Shown: positions 33,466 through 41,815, numbered from the stretch's first letter. The stretch: DNA of 64,000 nucleotides from Streptomyces sp. TRM49041 (GCF_008271805.1 NZ_VSRY01000171.1:62001-126000), one strand, 5' to 3'. Program-made: numbers and translations. Notes: generated by a model from the letters alone, not told the origin.

Positions 33466-34854
33466 TCAGCCCTGGGCGGCGATACGGGCGAGGCGCTGGG
33501 CCTCGTCCCGGGTGGAACGCGCGATGGCGTCCTCGTCGGCGGTCAGCAGCCGGTTGTTCTCGACGATCTGCTTGCCGTTGACGAACGACGCGGTGACCGG
33601 GGCCGCCGCGCCGAAGACGAGTGCGGTGACCGGGTCGGCGATGGAGGCGTGGGCGAGGGTGTCCAGCCTCCACAGCACGAGGTCGGCGAGCTTGCCCGGC
33701 TCCAGGGAGCCGATCTGGCCGGCGCGGCCGAGGACCTGGGCGCCGCCGTAGGTGCCGAGGCGCAGTGCCTGGCGGGCGTTGAGGGCGGCCTCGCGGTGGG
33801 CGCCGAGCCGGTTGATGAGCAGGGCGTTGCGCAGCTCGGTGTGGAGTTCGCCGGACTCGTTGGAGGCGGTGCCGTCGACGCCGAGGCCGACCGGGACTCC
33901 GGCCTTGAGCATGTCGGGTACGCGGGCGATGCCGGCGGCGAGGCGGGCGTTGGACGACGGGCAGTGGGCGACGCCGGTCTTCGTACGGGCGAACGCCTCG
34001 ATGTCGGAGTCGTTCATATGGACGCAGTGCGCCATCCACACGTCCTCGCCGAGCCAGCCGGTCGACTCGAAGTAGTCGGTGGGGCCGAGGCCGAACAGTT
34101 CCTTGCAGAACCGCTCCTCCTCCACGGTCTCGGAACCGTGGGTGTGCATGCGCACGCCCAGCCGGCGGGCGAGCTCGGCGCCCTGCTTCAGCAGTTCGGT
34201 GGAGACGGAGAAGGGCGAGCAGGGTGCGACGGCGACCTGGGTCATCGCGTCGAAGGAGGCGTCGTGGTGCTTCTTGACGGTCTCCTCGGTGCCGGCGAGC
34301 GCGCCTTCGAGGGTCTCGACCGCGAAGTCCGGCGGCAGGCCGCCGTCCTTCACGCTGCGGTCCATGGAACCGCGGGCGAGGGTGAAGCGGACGCCCATCT
34401 CGGACGCGGCACGGATGATCGCGCCGGAGAGGTCGCGGGAGCCGTGCGGGAAGACGTAGTGGTGGTCCATGGCGGTGGTGACGCCGCCGCGGGCCATCAT
34501 CGCGAGGGAGCCCTGGGCCGCCGAGTACACCATCGGCTCGTCGATCCGCGCCCACGTCGGGTAGAGGGCGACGAGCCAGTCGAAGAGGTTGTGGTCGGTG
34601 GCGAGGCCGCGGGTGATCCACTGGTAGAAGTGGTGGTGGGTGTTGACCAGGCCGGGGGTGACGAGGTGACCGGTGCCGTCGATACGGCGGGCCACGTCCG
34701 TCAGGCCGTCGGGGGCCTGTCCCGCACCGATCGACTCGATCCTGTTGTCCGCGATGACGACGTGACCCGAGGCGTACTCGGTGTCCTGGGCGTCGACGGT
34801 CGCGATCGCGCAGTTCTCGATCACGATGCGCTGGGCTGCTGCCGAAGGTGCCAT
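33466..34854 (-). CDS. 8-oxoguanine / guanine deaminase (amidohydrolase)
   Basis: The 462-aa metal-dependent deaminase has the first metal motif VNTHHHFYQWITRG, then CSPFSVSTELL, MHTHGSET, WMAHCVHMNDSD, CPSSNARL and GLGVDGTASNESG. Together these give the His/Asp ligands of the ATZ/TRZ-type amidohydrolases. Streptomyces homologues are usually annotated 8-oxoguanine deaminase; guanine deaminase is possible. In this context it feeds xanthine or urate to the uricase pathway. ATG 34854 fits the conserved N-terminal strand. Confidence 0.85.
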   Translation of the reverse strand: MAPSAAAQRIVIENCAIATVDAQDTEYASGHVVIADNRIESIGAGQAPDGLTDVARRIDGTGHLVTPGLVNTHHHFYQWITRGLATDHNLFDWLVALYPTWARIDEPMVYSAAQGSLAMMARGGVTTAMDHHYVFPHGSRDLSGAIIRAASEMGVRFTLARGSMDRSVKDGGLPPDFAVETLEGALAGTEETVKKHHDASFDAMTQVAVAPCSPFSVSTELLKQGAELARRLGVRMHTHGSETVEEERFCKELFGLGPTDYFESTGWLGEDVWMAHCVHMNDSDIEAFARTKTGVAHCPSSNARLAAGIARVPDMLKAGVPVGLGVDGTASNESGELHTELRNALLINRLGAHREAALNARQALRLGTYGGAQVLGRAGQIGSLEPGKLADLVLWRLDTLAHASIADPVTALVFGAAAPVTASFVNGKQIVENNRLLTADEDAIARSTRDEAQRLARIAAQG

Positions 34855-34988
34855 GGCGGTGCGTCCTTCTTCTTACAGGTGGCGAGAGTGGGCACGGCAG
34901 GACCCTAGGAGGATTTGAGTGCCGCGGCCGGGCGGCTGCGGGTGCCGAGTGGGTGATGACGCGAGCGTGGGGAGGGAGGGGGAGGGAG

Positions 34989-35027
34989 GGCCGTCCGTCC
35001 CGACCCGCCGAGGCGGGGCGGACGGCC
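34989..35027. terminator. Terminator of the urate-degradation operon
   Basis: GGCCGTCCG (34989-34997) pairs with CGGACGGCC (35019-35027), with a further GC-rich inner stem (CCCGCC/GGCGGG). It lies just eight bases after the uricase stop codon. Confidence 0.7.
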
Positions 35028-35034
35028 GACCGGG

Positions 35035-35958
35035 TCAGAGGTTGGTCATGTCGACCGGGATACGCGCGTCCGCGCCGTCCCGCAGGATGGTGGCCTCGAT
35101 CAGGCCGTACGGGCGGTCCGCCGCGAAGTACACCTCGTTGTCGTTCTTGAGCCCGAACGGCTCCAGGTCCACGAGGAAGTGGTGCTTGTTCGGGAGGCTG
35201 AAGCGTACTTCGTCGATCTCCGAGCGGTTGTTGATGATCCGCGAGCCCATCTGGTACAGCGTCTGCTGCAGCGACAGCGAGTACGTCTCGGCGAAGGCCT
35301 GGAGCATGTGCTTCTTGACCTGCGCGTAGGACTTCTCCCAGTTGGGCATGCGCTGGTCGTCGTCGGTCCAGTTGAACCGCCAGCGGCCGGAGACCTGCGT
35401 CGCGAGGATGCGGTCGTACGCCTCCTGGAGGGTCGTGTACTTGTCCTTCACGTACCCCCAGAACTCCGAGTTGGTGGAGTTCATGACGACGAGGTCCTTC
35501 AGACCCGAGATGACCTGCCAGTGCTCACCGTCGTAGGTGATCTCGGTGACGCGGGTCTCCTGGCCCTGGCGGACGAAGGAGTGCCTGACCTCGTCGGAGC
35601 CGATGAACTTCGAGTTGGCGTCGGACGTGGCGATGCGCTCCCAGGCGTACTCCTCGATCCGGATGCGCGCCTGGTGGATGGGCTCCTGGCTGGTCACGAA
35701 GTGCCGGGCGAGGTGGATGCCGAACTGCTCGGCGGACTCGATGCCGTACTCCTTGGCGAACGCGTACACCGTGTTCTTGGTGGTGTCCGTGGGGAGGACG
35801 TTGGCGTTCGAGCCGGAGTAGTGGACGTCGTCCATGTCACCGGAGAGGGCGACCGAGACGTTCAGGTCCTTGATGTGGTGGGTCGCGCCGTCCCGCGTGA
35901 TCTTTACGACGCGGTTCTCCGACTTCCCGTACTGGTTCTGGCCGAGAATCGTGGGCAT
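35035..35958 (-). CDS. pucL: Urate oxidase (factor-independent urate hydroxylase)
   Basis: The 307-aa cofactor-free enzyme oxidises urate to 5-hydroxyisourate and H2O2. It shows the catalytic Lys region NQYGKSENRVVKI, the Thr in LPTDTTKNTVYAFA, the QEPIHQARIRIEEYAWERI strand, and NKHHFLVDLEPFG near the end. Length matches the homotetrameric T-fold enzymes. It follows uraH by eight bases in the uraD-uraH-uricase operon. The catalase nearby handles its H2O2. The C-terminus lacks an SKL-like tail, as expected in bacteria. Confidence 0.95.
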   Translation of the reverse strand: MPTILGQNQYGKSENRVVKITRDGATHHIKDLNVSVALSGDMDDVHYSGSNANVLPTDTTKNTVYAFAKEYGIESAEQFGIHLARHFVTSQEPIHQARIRIEEYAWERIATSDANSKFIGSDEVRHSFVRQGQETRVTEITYDGEHWQVISGLKDLVVMNSTNSEFWGYVKDKYTTLQEAYDRILATQVSGRWRFNWTDDDQRMPNWEKSYAQVKKHMLQAFAETYSLSLQQTLYQMGSRIINNRSEIDEVRFSLPNKHHFLVDLEPFGLKNDNEVYFAADRPYGLIEATILRDGADARIPVDMTNL

Positions 35959-35966
35959 GGTGGCTG

Positions 35967-36356
35967 CTAGCTCCCTCGGTAAACGGAGTAGCCGAACGGG
36001 TTGAGCAGCAGCGGTACGTGGTAGTGCTCGCCCGGTACGACGGCGAAGGTGATCGCCACCTCGGGGAAGAACACGCCGCTGTCCCGTGTCGCGGGGGCGT
36101 CCTGCTGTGCCTCGGCTTGCTTCTTGACGAAGTACGCCTCGGTCTCGAAGTCGAGGCGTACATGGGTCGTACCTTCCGGCAGGGCCGGAAGGTCCTTGCA
36201 CCGCCCGTCCGCGTCGGTCGCGGAGCCGCCGAGAGCCGCCCACTCCGCGTCGCGGCCGGCGCGGGCCGCGAGGGAGATGGCGACGCCCTCGGCGGGGCGG
36301 CCGGCACTGGTGTCCAGGATGTGTGTGGACACCGACGCGGTGGTGTGCGTACTCAT
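35967..36356 (-). CDS. uraH: 5-Hydroxyisourate hydrolase
   Basis: The 129-aa transthyretin-like protein hydrolyses 5-hydroxyisourate to OHCU. It has the N-terminal STHILDTSAGRPAEGVAI motif with the active-site His, the VRLDFETEAYF strand, and the C-terminal YRGS signature that separates the enzymes from true transthyretins. ATG overlaps the uraD stop, and the uricase starts eight bases after its stop. Confidence 0.95.
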   Translation of the reverse strand: MSTHTTASVSTHILDTSAGRPAEGVAISLAARAGRDAEWAALGGSATDADGRCKDLPALPEGTTHVRLDFETEAYFVKKQAEAQQDAPATRDSGVFFPEVAITFAVVPGEHYHVPLLLNPFGYSVYRGS

Positions 36357-36868
36357 GCGGGATCTTCCTCCACTAGGCGGGTCAGGCGGATCCGGTTGAT
36401 CTTGCCCAGTTCGGTGCGGACGATCTCCCGCTCCTGCTCGGGCGTGTTCTCGATCCGCTCGCGGACCGCGTCGCGCATCTGCTCGCCGGTAAGGCCGGTG
36501 GCGCAGATGAGGAAGACGTGGCCGAACTTCTCCTGGTACGCCAGGTTCAGTTCGAGCATGTCGGCCTTCAGCTGCTCGGAGGCGCCGGCCATCCCGCGCT
36601 GTTCGCGGGCGGACGTGGGGTCCCCGGCCTTCGGGCGGCCGATCGGCGCGTGTCCGGCCATCGCCTCGGCCAGGTCCTCGGCGGTCAGCTCCGCCATGGC
36701 GGCCTCGCCGGCGCGGAGGAGGTCGTCGGCCGTGGCGTACGGGCGCCGGGCGAGCAGTGTGCCGCCCCATGCCGAGCTGGCGCACACCTCGTGCAGCGCG
36801 GCTAGCGCGTCGCCGTCCGCGGAGGTGTTGAACCGGGTGAGGCCCGGTGTCGAGGTACTCGAAGTCAC
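36353..36868 (-). CDS. uraD: OHCU decarboxylase
   Basis: The 171-aa all-helical enzyme decarboxylates OHCU to S-allantoin. The family motif with the catalytic His reads GHAPIGRPKA (usually HPRIG). Other conserved segments are WGGTLLARRPYATADDL and YQEKFGHVFLICATGLTGE. The GTG start has GGAGG six bases upstream. It opens the uraD-uraH-uricase operon; palindrome A lies about 75 bp upstream. Confidence 0.93.
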   Translation of the reverse strand: MTSSTSTPGLTRFNTSADGDALAALHEVCASSAWGGTLLARRPYATADDLLRAGEAAMAELTAEDLAEAMAGHAPIGRPKAGDPTSAREQRGMAGASEQLKADMLELNLAYQEKFGHVFLICATGLTGEQMRDAVRERIENTPEQEREIVRTELGKINRIRLTRLVEEDPA

Positions 36869-36942
36869 GGGGAGCCTCCGTGGCTGTTTCTCGCTGTGCG
36901 TCTGACGGGCTGCGGACAGCTAACGCCCTGCGACGGCACCCC

Positions 36943-36959
36943 GTCAACACTTTGTTGAA
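36943..36959. promoter_or_regulatory. Purine-regulon palindrome A, copy upstream of uraD
   Basis: Read in the direction of uraD the site is TTCAACAAAGTGTTGAC. It is identical in 16 of 17 positions to the catalase copy (TTCAACAAACTGTTGAC). It lies in the 145-bp gap between uraD and the HTH gene. Confidence 0.75.
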
Positions 36960-37013
36960 AAATCTGTGTGACATGAAAGCCGCCGCCCGGACACCCGGGC
37001 GACGACCTCGGTT

Positions 37014-37391
37014 CTACTTGCCCTTGGCGGCATTCTCCCTGTTCAGGTAGTTGTACACGGTGAACCGGCTGACGCCGAGCGCACCGGCCACCGTCTCCAC
37101 GCCGTGCCGTACGGAGAAGGCGCCGCGCGCCTCGAGGCCGCGGACGACCTCCTGCTTGCTCTTGCGGTCCAGCTCGGCGAGCGGCATGCCGTGCCGCCGC
37201 TCCAGAGCGGCCAGAATGTGCTCCAGGGAGTCGGCGAGCTGCGGCAGCCGTACGGCGAGGACGTCCTCGCCCTCCCAGGCGAGCACCACGTCGTCGGGGC
37301 CCGCCTGCCCGGGCGGAAGCACCCGTCCGCCCATGGCGTCGACGAGCGGCTTCACCGCGGTGATCAGCGGGTGGTCGCCGGATGCGCTCAC
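37014..37391 (-). CDS. Helix-turn-helix regulator, YheO/DauR-like C-terminal domain
   Basis: The 125-aa protein starts with a short degenerate PAS-like half (about 1-65) and ends in an HTH of the YheO type: AELDRKSKQEVVRGLEARGA, then VETVAGALGVSRFTVYNYLN. It lies directly upstream of the uraD operon on the same strand. Its GTG start overlaps the stop of the DUF77-like gene. It is a candidate regulator of urate genes, possibly acting at palindrome A. Confidence 0.82.
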   Translation of the reverse strand: MSASGDHPLITAVKPLVDAMGGRVLPPGQAGPDDVVLAWEGEDVLAVRLPQLADSLEHILAALERRHGMPLAELDRKSKQEVVRGLEARGAFSVRHGVETVAGALGVSRFTVYNYLNRENAAKGK

Positions 37392-37642
37392 TTCTCGTCC
37401 TTCCCGACGACGTTCACCTGGAGCGAGACCCGGGTCGCCCCGGCCTCCAGGGAGCGGCGCAGCAGGGCGTCCACCGCGGTGAGCACGGCTTCGGCACGGC
37501 CTTCCGCCGTATTGCCGAAGGGGCCGACGTCGACGGCGTCCAGCTCGGCGCCCTGGATGACCTCGCGGGCGACGACGGCGTGGGCCGGCGCCTCGTCGAG
37601 GTCGAACGGTTCGGTCGTGAACTCGACCCTCAATCGCTCCAT
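37388..37642 (-). CDS. Small DUF77/thiamine-binding-like protein
   Basis: The 84-aa protein reads VGPFGNTAEGRAEAVLTAVD followed by ATRVSLQVNVVG, resembling the small ferredoxin-like DUF77 (MTH1187/YkoF) proteins. Those bind thiamine or related ligands, but this one has a Glu/Asp-rich N-terminal strand and its ligand is unknown. ATG 37642 is chosen, since the longer frame runs through the hyi promoter. It is translationally coupled to the HTH gene, so it may supply or sense that regulator's ligand. Confidence 0.65.
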   Translation of the reverse strand: MERLRVEFTTEPFDLDEAPAHAVVAREVIQGAELDAVDVGPFGNTAEGRAEAVLTAVDALLRRSLEAGATRVSLQVNVVGKDEK

Positions 37643-37691
37643 GACCTCACCGTAACGCCGCGGCCGGGGGCGTCCACCTCTCGGGTGGCCC

Positions 37692-37736
37692 TTGACAAGG
37701 ACCCCGCTCCACTTGCACTCTTCCATCACGCAGAAA
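37692..37736 (+). promoter_or_regulatory. hyi promoter region with palindrome B copy
   Basis: TTGACA (37692-37697) is a consensus -35 box; the -10 is weak (CACTCT, 18-bp spacing). Immediately after it, TTCCAT-CAC-GCAGAAA (37721-37736) matches palindrome B (TTCCAC-N3-GTGGAAA) in 10 of 13 arm positions. It sits where a repressor would block transcription of hyi-glxR. Confidence 0.55.
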
Positions 37737-37771
37737 TTAACTTCCGCCATACGGGAGGAGCGCCGCCCCTC

Positions 37772-38629
37772 ATGGCCCGCTTTTCAGAAGACGCAGGCAA
37801 GGCCCAGCGCTTCGATGTGAACCTGTCGATCCTCTTCACCGAGCTCCCGCTCCTGGAGCGCCCCGCGGCGGCCGCCGCGGCGGGCTTCACCGCGGTGGAG
37901 CTGTGGTGGCCCTGGATCGAGACGCCCACGCCGCCGCAGAGCGAGCTCGACGCCCTGAAGAAGGCGCTGGACGACGCCGGCACACGGCTGGTGGGGCTGA
38001 ACTTCTACGCCGGGCAGCTGCCCGGCCCGGACCGCGGCGCCCTCTCCGTACCCGGTGAGGAGTCGGACCGCTTCCGCGCCAACATCGAGGTGGCTGCCGG
38101 CTTCGCCGCCTCGGTCGGCTGCAAGGCGCTCAACGCGCTGTACGGCAACCGCGTGGACGGCGCCGACCCGGCCGCCCAGGACGAACTCGCCCTGGAGAAC
38201 CTGGTCCTGGCGGCCCGCGCCGCCGACCGGATCGGCGCGACCCTGCTGATCGAGGCCCTCAACCAGCCGGAGTCGCCGCGCTACCCGCTGGTGAGCGCCC
38301 CGGCCGCGGTCGAGGTCGTCGACAAGGTCAACGCGGCCACGGGGCTCGGCAACGCCAGGTTCCTGCTGGACCTCTACCACCTGTCGATGAACGGCGAGGA
38401 CCTGGAAGCGGTGATCGACGCGTACGCCGCGAAGACCGGCCATGTCCAGATCGCCGACAACCCGGGCCGCGGCGCGCCGGGCACCGGCGAGCTCGACCTC
38501 TCCGGGCTGCTGACCCGCCTGCGCGGGCGCGGCTACGACGGCTGGGTCGGCCTGGAGTATAAGGCCGGCGACCGCCCGAGCGCGGACGGCTTCGACTGGC
38601 TGCCGCAGCCGCTGCGCGCGGCCGACTGA
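37772..38629 (+). CDS. hyi: Hydroxypyruvate isomerase family TIM-barrel protein
   Basis: The 285-aa protein interconverts hydroxypyruvate and tartronate semialdehyde in glyoxylate assimilation. It has FDVNLSILFTELPLLERP, the barrel segment AGFTAVELWWPW, LLIEALNQPESPRYPL with the metal/catalytic Glu, FLLDLYHLSMNGEDL, HVQIADNPGRGAPGTGE and a terminal WVGLEYK Glu. All are typical of Hyi. ATG 37772 has GGGAGGAG 11 bases upstream. The reductase gene follows after 34 bases, so the two are an operon. Confidence 0.9.
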   Translation: MARFSEDAGKAQRFDVNLSILFTELPLLERPAAAAAAGFTAVELWWPWIETPTPPQSELDALKKALDDAGTRLVGLNFYAGQLPGPDRGALSVPGEESDRFRANIEVAAGFAASVGCKALNALYGNRVDGADPAAQDELALENLVLAARAADRIGATLLIEALNQPESPRYPLVSAPAAVEVVDKVNAATGLGNARFLLDLYHLSMNGEDLEAVIDAYAAKTGHVQIADNPGRGAPGTGELDLSGLLTRLRGRGYDGWVGLEYKAGDRPSADGFDWLPQPLRAAD

Positions 38630-38663
38630 CCTTACGTACGAGAGTTCTGAGAGAGGTACCCGC

Positions 38664-39578
38664 ATGAGCACGCTCGCCGCTTCCTCCCGGACCGCCCGCC
38701 CGGCGATCGCCTGGATCGGTCTCGGCATCATGGGCTCCCCCATGTCCGAGAACCTGCTGAAGGCCGGCTACCCCGTCACCGGCTTCACGCTGGAGCAGGA
38801 GAAGCTGGACCGGCTCGCCGAGGCGGGCGGCACCGCCGCCGCGTCGATCGCCGACGCGGTGCGCGACGCCGACGTCGTCATCACGATGGTCCCGGCGTCC
38901 CCGCAGGTCGAGGCCATCGCGTACGGCCCCGACGGCATCCTGGAGAACGCCAAGGAGGGTGCGCTGCTGATCGACATGTCGTCGATCACCCCGCAGACCT
39001 CGGTCGCCCTGGCGAAGGCCGCCGCCGCCAAGGGCATCCGGGTGCTCGACGCCCCGGTGTCCGGCGGTGAGGCCGGCGCCGTCGAGGCCGTGCTGTCCAT
39101 CATGGTGGGCGGCGACCGGGCCGACTTCGACACCGCGAAGCCGATCTTCGAGGCGCTGGGCAGGACCATCGTCCTGTGCGGCCCGCACGGCTCCGGCCAG
39201 ACGGTGAAGGCCGCCAACCAGCTGATCGTCGCCGTCAACATCCAGGCATGTGCCGAGGCCGTGGTCTTCCTGGAGAAGTCCGGCGTGGACCTGAAGGCCG
39301 CGCTCGACGTCCTCAACGGCGGCCTGGCCGGCTCGACCGTGCTGACCCGCAAGAAGGACAACTTCCTCGACCGCGACTTCGCCCCGGGCTTCCGGATCGA
39401 CCTGCACCACAAGGACATGGGCATCGTCACCGACGCCGCCCGCAACGTCGGTGCGGCCCTCCCGGTCGGCGCCGTGGTCGCCCAGCTGGTCGCCTCGCTG
39501 CGCGCCCAGGGCGACGGCGGCCTTGACCACTCGGCCCTGCTGCGCGCCGTCGAGCGGCTCTCCGGCGGCCGGCTCTGA
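38664..39578 (+). CDS. glxR: 2-Hydroxy-3-oxopropionate (tartronate semialdehyde) reductase
   Basis: The 304-aa NAD(P)H enzyme reduces tartronate semialdehyde to D-glycerate. The Rossmann motif IAWIGLGIMGSPMSENLLKA, the substrate motif DAPVSGGEAGAVEAVLS and the catalytic Lys in GQTVKAANQLIVAVN are all intact, as is the C-terminal RIDLHHKDMGIV. It follows hyi in one operon. Glyoxylate carboligase, which makes its substrate, is not in the window. Confidence 0.93.
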   Translation: MSTLAASSRTARPAIAWIGLGIMGSPMSENLLKAGYPVTGFTLEQEKLDRLAEAGGTAAASIADAVRDADVVITMVPASPQVEAIAYGPDGILENAKEGALLIDMSSITPQTSVALAKAAAAKGIRVLDAPVSGGEAGAVEAVLSIMVGGDRADFDTAKPIFEALGRTIVLCGPHGSGQTVKAANQLIVAVNIQACAEAVVFLEKSGVDLKAALDVLNGGLAGSTVLTRKKDNFLDRDFAPGFRIDLHHKDMGIVTDAARNVGAALPVGAVVAQLVASLRAQGDGGLDHSALLRAVERLSGGRL

Positions 39579-39724
39579 CGGCGCGGCCGTAACCCCATGA
39601 CTCCCGACCCGGCGCTCCGCCCCTGACACGGCCCCGGGCCGGGCCAGACTTCCGGCGGCGTCGGCGCTGACACCTGTCCTGTCGCGCCCAGGCGCCGGCG
39701 CCGTCCGGAACCCTCTCCTCCAAT

Positions 39725-39741
39725 TTCAACAAACTGTTGAC
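39725..39741 (+). promoter_or_regulatory. Purine-regulon palindrome A, copy upstream of catalase
   Basis: TTCAAC-AAACT-GTTGAC lies 71 bp before the catalase ATG and is nearly identical to the uraD copy. The rest of the 233-bp gap after glxR shows no gene. Confidence 0.75.
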
Positions 39742-39811
39742 GCTACCTTCGGAGCGTACCTACGCTCCTGAGACCGCCAGCAGCCCCTGTACGGAAGGTC
39801 GACCCGACAAC

Positions 39812-41278
39812 ATGGCCCAGCGCGTGCTTACGACCGAGTCCGGCGCCCCGGTCGCCGACAACCAGAACTCCGCCACCGCCGGTGTCGGTGGCCCGATCCT
39901 GCTGCAGGACCAGCACCTGATCGAGAAGCTCGCCCGCTTCAACCGGGAGCGCATCCCGGAGCGTGTGGTGCACGCCCGTGGCTCCGGCGCCTACGGCCAC
40001 TTCGAGGTGACCGACGACGTCACCGCGTACACGGAGGCGGACTTCCTGTCCGAGGTCGGCAAGCGCACCGAGCTGTTCCTGCGCTTCTCTACGGTCGCCG
40101 ACTCGCTGGGCGGCGCGGACGCCGTCCGCGACCCGCGCGGTTTCGCGGTGAAGTTCTACACCGAGGAGGGCAACTACGACCTCGTCGGCAACAACACCCC
40201 GGTGTTCTTCATCAAGGACCCGGTCAAGTTCCCCGACTTCATCCACTCGCAGAAGCGCGACCCGTTCACGGGCAGGCAGGAGCCGGACAACGTCTGGGAC
40301 TTCTGGGCGCACGCCCCCGAGGCCACGCACCAGATCACCTGGCTGATGGGCGACCGCGGCATCCCCGCGTCGTACCGCCACATGAACGGCTACGGCTCGC
40401 ACACGTACCAGTGGACGAACGCCCAGGGCGAGGCGTTCTTCGTCAAGTACCACTTCAAGACGAACCAGGGCGTCCGCTGCCTCTCCTCCGAGCAGGCCGC
40501 GGAGGTCGTCGGCACGGACGCCAACTCGCACCAGACCGACCTGCTCCAGGCCATCGAGCGCGGTGTGAACCCGTCCTGGACGCTGTACGTCCAGATCATG
40601 CCGGCGGCCCAGGCCGCGGAGTACCGCTTCAACCCGTTCGACCTGACCAAGGTGTGGCCGCACGCCGACCACCCGCTGCGGCGGGTCGGCCGGCTGGTCC
40701 TCGACCGCAACCCGGACAACGTCTTCGCCGAGGTCGAGCAGGCCGCGTTCTCCCCGAACAACTTCGTGCCCGGCATCGGCCCTTCCCCGGACAAGATGCT
40801 CCAGGGCCGCCTCTTCGCCTACGCGGACGCCCACCGCTACCGCCTCGGTGTCAACCACACCCAGCTGCCGGTGAACGCCCCGAAGGCCGTTCCCGGGGGC
40901 GCCGCCGACAACTACGGCCGGGACGGCTTCATGGCCACCCGCAACGGCTCGCGCCACGACAAGAACTACGAGCCCAACTCGTACGCCGGTCCGTCCCAGA
41001 CGGACCAGGCACTGTCCGCCGCTCTCGCGGTCTCCGGCCACACCGGCACCCACGCGGCCCCGGCCCACGTCAAGGACGACGACTTCTTCCAGGCCGGTGA
41101 GCTGTACCGGCTGATGTCGGAGGACGAGAAGAGCCGGCTCGTCGCGAACATCGCGGGCGGCCTGTCCCAGGTCTCCCGCGAGGACGTCATCGAGAAGAAC
41201 CTCGCCCACTTCCACGCCGCCGACCCGGACTACGGCAAGCGCGTGGAGGAGGCGGTCCGCGCCCTGCGCGAGGACTGA
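39812..41278 (+). CDS. katA: Catalase (monofunctional, haem)
   Basis: The 488-aa small-subunit catalase decomposes H2O2. The distal His is in RVVHARGSGAYGHFEVT, Ser/Asn residues in LRFSTVADSLGG and VGNNTPVFFIKDP, and the haem-ligand Tyr in LFAYADAHRYRLGVNHTQLP. Length fits clade 3 enzymes. ATG 39812 is preferred over a 25-codon-longer frame that would cover palindrome A; GGAAGG lies 13 bases upstream. Shared regulation with uricase makes sense because uricase produces H2O2. Confidence 0.95.
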   Translation: MAQRVLTTESGAPVADNQNSATAGVGGPILLQDQHLIEKLARFNRERIPERVVHARGSGAYGHFEVTDDVTAYTEADFLSEVGKRTELFLRFSTVADSLGGADAVRDPRGFAVKFYTEEGNYDLVGNNTPVFFIKDPVKFPDFIHSQKRDPFTGRQEPDNVWDFWAHAPEATHQITWLMGDRGIPASYRHMNGYGSHTYQWTNAQGEAFFVKYHFKTNQGVRCLSSEQAAEVVGTDANSHQTDLLQAIERGVNPSWTLYVQIMPAAQAAEYRFNPFDLTKVWPHADHPLRRVGRLVLDRNPDNVFAEVEQAAFSPNNFVPGIGPSPDKMLQGRLFAYADAHRYRLGVNHTQLPVNAPKAVPGGAADNYGRDGFMATRNGSRHDKNYEPNSYAGPSQTDQALSAALAVSGHTGTHAAPAHVKDDDFFQAGELYRLMSEDEKSRLVANIAGGLSQVSREDVIEKNLAHFHAADPDYGKRVEEAVRALRED

Positions 41279-41290
41279 CCGCCCCGCATG

Positions 41291-41331
41291 CGGCGTACGG
41301 CGGCCGACGGGAGGTCGTCCGCCGTACGCCG
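41291..41331. terminator. Catalase terminator
   Basis: CGGCGTACGGCGG (41291-41303) and CCGCCGTACGCCG (41319-41331) form a perfect 13-bp stem with a 15-nt loop, 12 bases past the catalase stop. Confidence 0.8.
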
Positions 41332-41815
41332 TCCGTCCGGTGGCCCGGATGAGGGGTGGCCGCGGGTACGGACAGGGTGAGGGCCGCGGCGGTGTACGCG
41401 CCAGTGCGGTGGCGAGGGGTGTGCGGGCGTCTTCTTGACCTGAAGGAAGGCCACCCGCCCGCCCCGCCGGCACCGCCGCGGTCCCGAACCCACCTCCCCA
41501 CCGCCCCCGTCCGGCGGCGCGAACGTCCTGTCGCGCCAGCCTCGCGCCGTCGGACGGTTTCATCTGTGCGGCGCGAGCGCGGAGCGCCGAGTCGGCCGCC
41601 GCCGAGCGCGCCGTTCGCACCGTCGCGCAGGCCCTGGCCCGGTGGCGGGGCCGGCGGGTGTGCCGTCGGTGGCGATGCCGGTGGCCGCGCTCGTGATCAC
41701 CCTGTACCAGGCTGCGGACACCGACCTGCACGACGACGCCCCCTGTTCTCCCTGCGCACGGGCGACGACAGGGGGCGCTTTCGTCATGTTCGGGGCCGCG
41801 TCTAGGCTGCCGACC
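41332..41815. other. 484-bp gap with a possible decayed coding fragment
   Basis: No intact gene is visible. On the plus strand about 41555-41640, one frame reads RSAESAAAERAVRTVAQALA, a helical sequence with coding-like codon use. A second frame (about 41640-41800) reads AGVPSVAMPVAALVITLYQA. The two look like parts of one former small gene separated by a frameshift, similar to small genes of integrative elements, but I cannot name it. Confidence 0.35.
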
